Source: Gammaproteobacteria bacterium (GTDB taxonomy: Bacteria; Pseudomonadota; Gammaproteobacteria; Francisellales; CACEW01). Taken from it: a stretch of 42,133 bases of DNA. This document shows positions 36,260-42,133 of this stretch, piece by piece. Made by a program: the position numbers and the translations under genes. Positions within the stretch are counted from its first letter, which is position 1. Every line of letters begins with the position of its first letter. A model generated the notes under the pieces. The model was given only the letters and a program-made list of their open reading frames with translations. It was not told the origin of the DNA and did no database searches. The DNA lies in contig JAQSYQ010000014.1 of the NCBI GenBank assembly GCA_029256015.1, positions 1 to 42,133 of the forward strand, given 5' to 3'.

Positions 36260-37894
36260 ATGTTTTCAGTTAATGAAAATGAAAATGCACTCGAGAAACT
36301 TCATGATCATTTTATTAAAGAAGTAAATGGTGATCCAATTCCATTTGATAGAAGAGAAAAATTAAGCTTGCTGCTAGAGCTGATAGGTGCATCAGCAGGG
36401 ATTTATTCATGGCCACCTGCTCAAAGGTATGGACAGGATAAAGCACCATGGGTGTCATATAGTTTAGCAATTACCAATCCTATAAGTAACACAATGTTTT
36501 TGCTCAAGGCTACAGACGATTTCTTTGAGGTACTTGCCTCAGAGTCAAGTGTACCTATGGCCTTAAATGATATTATCAGTACACCTAGCCATCAAGAGCT
36601 AGCTAGGAAATATCTCATTATAATGATGGGTTCTGCTATTTGTGCAATTCCTTTTGGTATTACTACTTATTTATTTCCTTTGCCTGACTGTGATACGAAA
36701 GCTTGTATTGCTGGAATTGTTGCTCATTCATGGGTGGCCAATACTGTTTTGCATGCTATTTCTTGGGGCTTAATGCTCGCACCGGAGTTATGGTATTACC
36801 GAATACCTTATCTTCCGCTAGAAAAAGCTTATGCATATTACAAGATGAGTGGTCTTAGCTCTCAGGAAAGAAAAATTTTAGATTTTCAACAACAGCAGGA
36901 GCTTATTTGTAAGAAATACAAGGGAGCATTAGTACGTTTTTATACACATGCAGCTGAAAATCTTGTTGCCAATTACACAAAACAGCCTGCAGGATCTGTA
37001 TTTGCCCCCAGGGTGGCTCTTAATGAGTCTGATGCCTCAGTTATGACGCTTGCTAGGATGGCGGGCCAGCTTCCTGAAATAAAGAGCCGTAGATGCGATA
37101 ATGTTGTTGGAATGTTGGGTACGGCATTTATAGGTTTAGGATGCACCGGCTTGATTGTTAGTCCAATTTACCTCGGTACTACATGGGGCTTAGATCTTAC
37201 TTCAAGTACTGCTGTCGGACTCTTGCCCGCTTACTCAACAGCTGTTTTATGCTCATTTTATGGGTCGGCTATTTTTAAACAGATTTACGAGTATTTGTCC
37301 ACTTGGGGCGGTCTAATGGATAAATTTTCATTAGAAGCTAGGCTATACCCAAAAACATTTGCGCTTTTTCTTTTATTTAATATATATGTTTCAGCATTTG
37401 CTTATGGAGCTTTAGAGCAATTAATTAATACCACGTTAAGTGATAAGACATGGGACCCTATTCGTCCATTTTTGCAAGATATCTGTATTCCAGCCGCAAT
37501 TATATTATCTTTTATACCATTGATAGGGTTGTTCTCAGGAGCTACTAGAAAAGTAGTTTCTAAATTTGGACCTGAGGGTGAGCATAAGTCAGCAGTAAGA
37601 TTAATGGTAAAGACAACTTCACTATGTAATCGGTTGCAGCAAATGAACAATGATAAATTAATAGAAAGTATTGGGGCTTATTCAGCGGAAGATCAAAAAA
37701 TATTGGGCATAGACCCTGAGCAATTTTCTCGCGATACGGCAACTTTCCATAATTTACAAGAAAATGTGAGGGTATTGAAAGGCACGGCTCTTGCGAGCAG
37801 CGAAAGTGGTTCTCATACTAGATGGCCTGGATCAGTTTGGCAACGAAGAGGCCATAAAGATGAAGCTGAGGCAATGTTATTGGAAAAAGCATAA
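36260..37894 (+). CDS. Polytopic membrane protein of unknown function
   Basis: 544 residues, ATG 36260 with AAGGAAAATT upstream. About six membrane segments are visible, for example 'YLIIMMGSAICAIPFGITTY', 'AGIVAHSWVANTVLHAISWG', 'MLGTAFIGLGCTGLIVSPIY', 'LLPAYSTAVLCSFYGSAIF', 'TFALFLLFNIYVSAFAYGAL' and 'ICIPAAIILSFIPLIGLFSG'. They are separated by a long soluble stretch of about 90 residues in the middle and a charged C-terminal tail of about 100. The N-terminal 40 residues are soluble and acidic. No transporter or enzyme motif is recognised. It lies 38 bases after the SDR and may share its transcript. Confidence 0.6.
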   Translation: MFSVNENENALEKLHDHFIKEVNGDPIPFDRREKLSLLLELIGASAGIYSWPPAQRYGQDKAPWVSYSLAITNPISNTMFLLKATDDFFEVLASESSVPMALNDIISTPSHQELARKYLIIMMGSAICAIPFGITTYLFPLPDCDTKACIAGIVAHSWVANTVLHAISWGLMLAPELWYYRIPYLPLEKAYAYYKMSGLSSQERKILDFQQQQELICKKYKGALVRFYTHAAENLVANYTKQPAGSVFAPRVALNESDASVMTLARMAGQLPEIKSRRCDNVVGMLGTAFIGLGCTGLIVSPIYLGTTWGLDLTSSTAVGLLPAYSTAVLCSFYGSAIFKQIYEYLSTWGGLMDKFSLEARLYPKTFALFLLFNIYVSAFAYGALEQLINTTLSDKTWDPIRPFLQDICIPAAIILSFIPLIGLFSGATRKVVSKFGPEGEHKSAVRLMVKTTSLCNRLQQMNNDKLIESIGAYSAEDQKILGIDPEQFSRDTATFHNLQENVRVLKGTALASSESGSHTRWPGSVWQRRGHKDEAEAMLLEKA

Positions 37895-37946
37895 TTTTAA
37901 TATCCTCTAGTTGCTTTAGAATACTCGTAGAAAAATATTATCAGGA

Positions 37947-37986
37947 GTTCCCGCTTAAGAAGACAAAACGCGGGAACATCTTTTCG
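37947..37986 (+). terminator. Possible terminator hairpin after the membrane-protein gene
   Basis: GTTCCCGC (37947-37954) pairs perfectly with GCGGGAAC (37970-37977) around a 15-base loop, followed shortly by a four-T run. The loop is long and the T-run short, so termination strength is doubtful. Confidence 0.4.
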
Positions 37987-38087
37987 AGTAAACACATCGA
38001 CCGAAATGAATTTGGGTTTGGCGGCAATGGGGAAGTTCTTGATTTTCTTGATCCTAAGCGCATATAGTCAGCATAAATCGCTGAACA

Positions 38088-38921
38088 TCACATTTTTTTT
38101 GAGGCCACATACGCATCAATCATGCGTCTAGAAAGACTTAGTTTACTGGGGAGTTGTGGTAGATTTTCTAATGAAAACCATTGAGCATCTTCAAGTTCTG
38201 AGGTATCAATTTTAATATCACCACTATCATATTCTGCTACGAAGCCAAGCATGAGACTGCTGGGAAAAGGCCAGGGTTGCGAGGAAGAATAGCTTAAGTT
38301 TTTAATATTAATGCCTACTTCCTCTTTCACTTCACGTATAACTGCTTCCTCAAGTGTTTCACCTGGCTCTACAAAACCAGCTAAGGTGCTGTAAATCCCA
38401 GGTAAAAATTCAGAAGTCCGCCCAAGTAAAATAGTATCGTTTTTCCAAATTAAAACTAGCATGGCAGGAGATATTTGTGGATAAAATAGGTTGTTACAGG
38501 CTGGGCATTTCTTAGCACGTTCAGTTTCACTTTGTTGGGTCTTTTCACCACAACAGCCACAGAATTGTGTTCTTCTATCCCAAAATAAAATTTCCATGGC
38601 CCGAGTCGCAATCAGAAAAATAGCTTCGTCATTTAGGGCGAGATAAGCCTGGCGAATGCGTATAAATTCGAATGCATCAGGAAGCACAGTAAGGGAGTTT
38701 TGAAGTATTTGAACTGCAAAACAATCTGTATTGCCATATGTGCCCAGATAATGTTGCTGCTGAATGTTTAAATTAAGAGCATCAATATTTAAAAGTGTGG
38801 GTATATTGTAGAGATTGGAAGCTTTAAGTAATAAAAGCTCATCACCATGAAAAATAAACCAAAGTGCAGGAGCTGTAGACAAAACAGGCGGCTTAATTTT
38901 TGAGGTAAAAGTTTGAGTCAT
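38088..38921 (-). CDS. nudC: NAD+/NADH pyrophosphatase (Nudix, RNA de-NADding)
   Basis: 277 residues, ATG 38921 with AAGGAAATAAC upstream. A four-Cys zinc ribbon ('CGCCGEKTQQ' to 'KKCPACNNLFYPQISP') precedes the Nudix box 'GFVEPGETLEEAVIREVKEE' (G-x5-E-x7-R-E-U-x-E-E). The NudC signature 'SQPWPFPSSLMLGF' comes right after it. The family hydrolyses NADH to NMNH and AMP and removes NAD caps from RNA 5' ends. The length fits E. coli NudC (257 residues), with a slightly longer N-terminal domain. It is a single housekeeping-type gene, divergent from the following SDR. Confidence 0.95.
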   Translation of the reverse strand: MTQTFTSKIKPPVLSTAPALWFIFHGDELLLLKASNLYNIPTLLNIDALNLNIQQQHYLGTYGNTDCFAVQILQNSLTVLPDAFEFIRIRQAYLALNDEAIFLIATRAMEILFWDRRTQFCGCCGEKTQQSETERAKKCPACNNLFYPQISPAMLVLIWKNDTILLGRTSEFLPGIYSTLAGFVEPGETLEEAVIREVKEEVGINIKNLSYSSSQPWPFPSSLMLGFVAEYDSGDIKIDTSELEDAQWFSLENLPQLPSKLSLSRRMIDAYVASKKM

Positions 38922-38998
38922 GTTATTTCCTTGTTTCTAGATGATGGCTAGGGCATGATATTATTCATATCATTAAACAAAAAAACAATGGAGTATTT

Positions 38999-39601
38999 AT
39001 GAAAGTTTTATTAGTCGGTGGAACTGGTGTGATAGGGTCAGCAGTATGTAAAGAACTGGGATCTCGACATGATGTTATTACTGCTGGGTCAAAAAGTGGC
39101 GATGTCAAAGTTGATATGACTGTAAGCACATCAATAGAGGAAATGTATAAAAAATTAGGGTCAATCGATGCGGTAATTATTACCGCGGGAGTAATGCATT
39201 TTGGCCCCCTGGAACTTATGACGGAAGAGCAATTTTACGTTGGGATTAAAAGTAAGTTTATGGGGCAGGTAAATTTGGTACTGCAAGGGCAAAAGTATTT
39301 AAATGAAAATGGTTCTTTTACGCTCACAAGCGGTGTGCTAGCGCTTGATCCTATTCGCATGGGTGCTAGTGCCACGGCCATAAATAGCGCAATTGATGGT
39401 TTTGTTAAAGGTGCGGCAATTGATCTATTAAAAGGGCATCGTATTAACGCTGTAAGCCCAACAGTAGTAGTTGAGTCTATGCCACAGTTGGCATCATTTT
39501 TTCCTGGTTTTGTACCTGCGTCCGCGGCGTTGGTTGCTCTTGCTTACGTGAGAAGTGTGGAAGGGGCGCAGACAGGACAAATCTATCGAGTTGGATATTA
39601 A
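38999..39601 (+). CDS. Atypical short-chain dehydrogenase/reductase, 200 aa (paralogue of 13480-14082)
   Basis: 200 residues, ATG 38999 with GGAG six bases upstream. It has the same length and layout as the left-hand SDR: 'LLVGGTGVIGSAVCKEL' (cofactor), 'AVIITAGVMHFGPLELMTEE', 'SKFMGQVNLV', 'SFTLTSGVLALDPI' and 'RINAVSPTVVVESM'. The segment 'GASATAINSAIDGF' again lacks the classical Tyr-x-x-x-Lys. About half of the residues match the paralogue by eye, so the duplication is old. Function unknown; probably NAD(P)-dependent. Confidence 0.85.
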   Translation: MKVLLVGGTGVIGSAVCKELGSRHDVITAGSKSGDVKVDMTVSTSIEEMYKKLGSIDAVIITAGVMHFGPLELMTEEQFYVGIKSKFMGQVNLVLQGQKYLNENGSFTLTSGVLALDPIRMGASATAINSAIDGFVKGAAIDLLKGHRINAVSPTVVVESMPQLASFFPGFVPASAALVALAYVRSVEGAQTGQIYRVGY

Positions 39602-39740
39602 ATGAAAAGGCGCGCCAAGCTATTCAGCTTGTAATAAATTGAGTTGGTTCGTTAAATTTTATGCGAGGCATATGATTTGTAGTGTGGGTGAGTAGGTGTT
39701 TAACTATTACACGGCAAGGATGTTTTGGAATTTACTGGAA

Positions 39741-39866
39741 ATTCAAGATGGTGCCGAAGTGAGAATTGATGAAACCCATCCATGGGTTTCACTGCTTCGC
39801 AGTGCTCTAAAGTGCGCCCTAATTTGATCCAGTCAAATTAGTCGACCCTCGCGCCTTCGGCGAGAG
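39741..39866. repeat. Intergenic block of four consecutive hairpins
   Basis: The block opens with a sequence matched at 13308-13330. Then come: (1) GAAACCCAT (39771-39779) with ATGGGTTTC (39782-39790); (2) ACTGC (39791-39795) with GCAGT (39799-39803), loop TTC; (3) CTAATTTGA (39819-39827) with TCAAATTAG (39833-39841); (4) CGCC (39852-39855) with GGCG (39859-39862), loop TTC, extendable by CTC/GAG across one mismatch. All arms pair perfectly. No coding frame covers the block and no T-run follows, so it does not look like a terminator. It could be a palindromic interspersed element or a structured RNA. Confidence 0.6.
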
Positions 39867-39924
39867 CTTCTTCGTCCTATTGAATTTCGCATCGATATTG
39901 CAATTTGGGTGTTTATCTTTTTAA

Positions 39925-40109
39925 TGGTGCGAAGAGAGGACTGAAAGGTCGTTGTATTTAAAGGCTGTAAAAGTCCAAGTTTAAAAAATATACATATTGG
40001 TATATATATTTAGGTCTGTTTTTATCAAGCTCGTGCAATACTGAATCATGATGTAGTATATGCTAAGCTCTCACAAATTCTTCAAGTTCATGAACCACCG
40101 AGGTATAAA
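39925..40109 (+). repeat. Repeat-family upstream module, copy B
   Basis: 185 bp in front of the repeat-protein gene at 40110. It begins with TGGTGCGAAGAGAGGACTG, has TTTAAAAAATATACATATTGG and a TATATATATT box (40001-40010), and ends in GAGGTATAAA before the ATG. TTTAAA (39980-39985) and TATATA (40003-40008) with 17 bases between them could be -35 and -10. The opening bases read, in reverse complement, like the end of a tRNA-Leu (acceptor stem plus CCA). Confidence 0.65.
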
Positions 40110-41192
40110 ATGAATGCCCAAGAGCTTGATGCTATAAAAGCTTGTTTAACTGCCAGAAAGCCTCCAGAAATTAAAATCTTAGTTGAAGAGGGTAAGATTA
40201 GAGCCTATGTAGAAGAAGCCTCTGATGCTGTTGAAAAAGCTATCCGAATTAAAGCTGTATTGTCAACTCAATGTGTAGATGCCATCAAAGAAATAAAAAA
40301 CATTATTAAAGCTTATGTCGAAGAGGCAGCTGATGAAGCTGAAAAAGCAAGCCGAATTAAGGCTGTGCTATCGTCTATGTGTTCAGATGCTATCAAAAAA
40401 ATAAAAAGTGTTATTAAAGCTTACGTGGAAGAGGCAGCAGATGAAGCTGAAAAAGCAAGCCAAATTAAAAATGTGCTATCGTCTATGTGTCCAGATGTTA
40501 TCAAAGAGATAAAAGATGCTGTTAAAGTTTACGTGGAAGAAGCGCCTGAAGATGAAAAAGCCACTCGAATTACAGCTGTGTTGTCCTCGCACTGTGCAGA
40601 TGCCATCAAAAAAATAAACAGTGAGATTAAAGTTTATGTGGAAAGTGTGCCTGAAGCTGAAAAAGGCAACCGAATTAAAGAGATATTGTCATCCCGTTGC
40701 AGTAATGCAATTGAAATATTGGTCAATACCGATGTTATCAATTGGTATTTAACCTCTGCTGAACCCGCTGAAGTTTTAGAGCGATTAAAAAGAGTTATTT
40801 GTTCGCACATAAAACAAAACAAAATTCTAGCTATAGTGCCCCCAATTATTGTTGAAAAAAATATAGTGATAGAGGGTTTAACCGTTGCTTACCGTTACAG
40901 TTCGAGATTAGAGAAACTTATTCAGGAAGTTAATAAGCTTAAAGCCCAAGCAGCTCAGTTGGGCATAGGAGAGGTTCTAGCAGGCTCACAGGGAGCTGCT
41001 GGCCCAGCACAAAGCAGCGCGTCAGGTGAATATTCTGTAGCTGCGCTGTTTGGTTCTGAACCTATAAACTTCTCAGCTTTAGCTAAAGTCACTGGTAAAA
41101 AGCGGAAAAAAGCTGAGCTTGATGAAACAGAGAGCGCAACAGAAGAGTCATCTTCAAAAAAACAAGCGGTTGAAGCAGAAGCCTCAGTGTGA
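40110..41192 (+). CDS. 36-residue-repeat helical protein (tandem family member 1)
   Basis: 360 residues, ATG 40110 with GAGGTATAAA upstream. An N-terminal cap of about 29 residues is followed by about five repeats of some 36 residues (about 30-205) with consensus I-K-A-Y-V-E-E-A, four variable residues, E-K-A-x-R-I-K-A-V-L-S-S, two or three variable residues, D-A-I-K-x-I-K. Each repeat carries one Cys near its middle and reads as two amphipathic helices. A non-repeat helical part follows, then an Ala/Ser/Gly stretch and a C-terminus rich in Lys, Glu and Ser ('KKRKKAELDETESATEESSS'). There is no signal peptide. Acidic, disordered C-termini are seen in some Dot/Icm effectors, so an effector role is possible. 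Not recognised as any named family. Confidence 0.72.
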   Translation: MNAQELDAIKACLTARKPPEIKILVEEGKIRAYVEEASDAVEKAIRIKAVLSTQCVDAIKEIKNIIKAYVEEAADEAEKASRIKAVLSSMCSDAIKKIKSVIKAYVEEAADEAEKASQIKNVLSSMCPDVIKEIKDAVKVYVEEAPEDEKATRITAVLSSHCADAIKKINSEIKVYVESVPEAEKGNRIKEILSSRCSNAIEILVNTDVINWYLTSAEPAEVLERLKRVICSHIKQNKILAIVPPIIVEKNIVIEGLTVAYRYSSRLEKLIQEVNKLKAQAAQLGIGEVLAGSQGAAGPAQSSASGEYSVAALFGSEPINFSALAKVTGKKRKKAELDETESATEESSSKKQAVEAEASV

Positions 41193-41196
41193 TGGA

Positions 41197-41384
41197 TGGC
41201 GCGAAGAGAGGGCTGGAAGTTCTTTGTATTCAAATGCTTTAAAAGGCATGGATTAAAAATTATCATTTTGGTATATACAAATTTTCCTGTTTTAAAGAAC
41301 TTTCTGATAACAAAGAATTACAGCGCACAACATGTTAAAATTGGCCGTCTACTTGCAGGTCAAATTGACTTTATGAGGCGTAAA
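41197..41384 (+). repeat. Repeat-family upstream module, copy C
   Basis: 188 bp starting four bases after the stop of the first repeat gene. It shows the same landmarks: TGGCGCGAAGAGAGGGCTG at the start, a TTGGTATATACAAAT box at 41268-41282, and GAGGCGTAAA before the ATG. The distance from box to ATG (117) equals that in copy A (117) and is close to copy B (113). Confidence 0.65.
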
Positions 41385-42133
41385 ATGAATGGACAAGAAG
41401 TTGCAGCAATAAAGGCTTCTTTATCGGCTCGTGATTTTTCAAGGCTTAAAACTTTAGCAGCGGAAGGTAAGATCGTAGCCTACGTAGAAGGGGCATCTGA
41501 TGCTGCTCAAAAAGCCATTCGAATTAAAGATGTGTTGTCATGTAATTGTTCAGATGCCATTAAAGAGATAAAAGCTGCTATTAAGGTTTATGTAGAAAAG
41601 GCGCCTAATGCTGATGAACAAGCCATTCGGATTCAAGATGTATTGTCATCTCAGAGTTCAGATGCCATCAAAGAGATAAAAGCTGTTGTTAAGGTTTATG
41701 TAGAAAAGGCGCCTAATGCTGCTGAACAAGCCATTCGAATTAAAGCTGTGTTGTCATCAGGATGTGCAGAAGCCGCCAAAGAGATAAAAGCTTTTATTGA
41801 AGACTATGTAGAAAAGGCGCCTAATGCTGCTGAACAAGCCGGTCGAATTAAAGATGTGTTGTCATCGCACTGTGTAGAAGCCATCAAACAGATAAAAGCT
41901 GTTGTTAAGGTTTATGTAGAAAAGGCGCCTAATGCCGTTGAACAAGCCATTAGAATTAAAGCTGTGTTGTCATCCGGATGTGCAGAAGCCATCAAAGAGA
42001 TAAAAGCTTTTATTGAAGACTATGTAGAAAAGGCGCCTAATGCTGCTGAACAAGCCGTTCGAGTTAAAGCTGTGTTGTCATCGCAATGTGCAGATGCCAT
42101 CAAGGAGATAAAAGAGGCTGTTAAAGCTTATGT
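41385..42133 (+). CDS. 36-residue-repeat helical protein, partial (tandem family member 2)
   Basis: An open frame of 249 codons runs from ATG 41385 (GAGGCGTAAA upstream) through the right edge without a stop. The cap reads 'MNGQEVAAIKASLSARDF'. At least six repeats follow of the same type as the gene at 40110, here with consensus V-K-V-Y-V-E-K-A-P-N-A-A-E-Q-A-x-R-I-K-x-V-L-S-S. The DNA repeats with a 108-bp period. A double unit recurs at exactly 216 bp (41761 and 41977; the segment containing 'FIEDYVEKAPNAAEQA'), a sign of recent duplication. The C-terminal part lies beyond the window. Function unknown; a recombination-prone helical repeat protein. Confidence 0.75.
   Translation, partial: MNGQEVAAIKASLSARDFSRLKTLAAEGKIVAYVEGASDAAQKAIRIKDVLSCNCSDAIKEIKAAIKVYVEKAPNADEQAIRIQDVLSSQSSDAIKEIKAVVKVYVEKAPNAAEQAIRIKAVLSSGCAEAAKEIKAFIEDYVEKAPNAAEQAGRIKDVLSSHCVEAIKQIKAVVKVYVEKAPNAVEQAIRIKAVLSSGCAEAIKEIKAFIEDYVEKAPNAAEQAVRVKAVLSSQCADAIKEIKEAVKAY

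Noticed and set aside
39741..39950. A tRNA gene
   Set aside because: Only the 3'-end-like part is visible; no anticodon arm or D-arm can be folded around it.
41440..42133. Regular repeats that could suggest a CRISPR array
   Set aside because: The period is 108 bp with no distinct spacers, and the whole stretch is an open reading frame.

Overview
The window is A+T-rich, densely coded bacterial DNA. Housekeeping genes (purA, nudC) look gammaproteobacterial. Several genes encode eukaryote-like architectures: ankyrin repeats, a seven-blade WD40 propeller fused to a methyltransferase, a SET domain and long low-complexity Ala/Ser/Gly tails. Together these suggest a host-associated or intracellular gammaproteobacterium of the Legionella/Coxiella/Berkiella kind. 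This placement is an inference from gene content; no rRNA or tRNA gene is present to test it.

Left part (1-15735). The left edge holds a PqqD-like protein and the start of an HPr-kinase-like protein, divergent from purA. An accessory, effector-like region follows. It contains an ankyrin protein with a viroplasmin/RNase H1-N-like N-terminus, an exported beta-solenoid-like protein, a small membrane-anchored protein and an 1116-residue orphan. It also contains an operon of a WD40-methyltransferase-TM fusion with a B3/B4 tRNA-editing-like protein (ending in a strong terminator), an atypical SDR and a SET protein. It closes with a decayed copy of a gene family that reappears at the right edge.

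Centre (about 15890-35000) is a hybrid NRPS/PKS biosynthetic cluster made of two convergent operons. The forward operon encodes a SnoaL-like protein, an FAD monooxygenase, a formyltransferase fused to broken NRPS domains, an MFS exporter, an A-PCP-KS-AT(dead)-ACP synthetase and a C-A-PCP-reductase synthetase. The reverse operon encodes the three committed enzymes of 4-hydroxyphenylglycine (Hpg) synthesis (HmaS, Hpg aminotransferase, 4-hydroxymandelate oxidase) and an O-methyltransferase. A perfect -10 box inside an inverted repeat lies just upstream of hmaS. The simplest reading is a small, possibly N-formylated aminoacyl-malonyl-aminoacyl chain that contains Hpg or its O-methyl ether and is released reductively as an aldehyde, then exported by the MFS protein. 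The extender acyltransferase must act in trans, because the built-in AT has lost its active-site Ser and His.

Right part (35000-42133). This holds a VOC-protein remnant overlapping an SDR gene, a polytopic membrane orphan, nudC, a second SDR paralogous to the one on the left, and an intergenic block of four hairpins. Two tandem genes for 36-residue-repeat proteins follow, the second running off the window. These genes and the decayed left copy share a conserved ~187-bp upstream module. It starts with a sequence resembling the reverse complement of a tRNA-Leu 3' end and contains a TATATA-rich promoter-like box.
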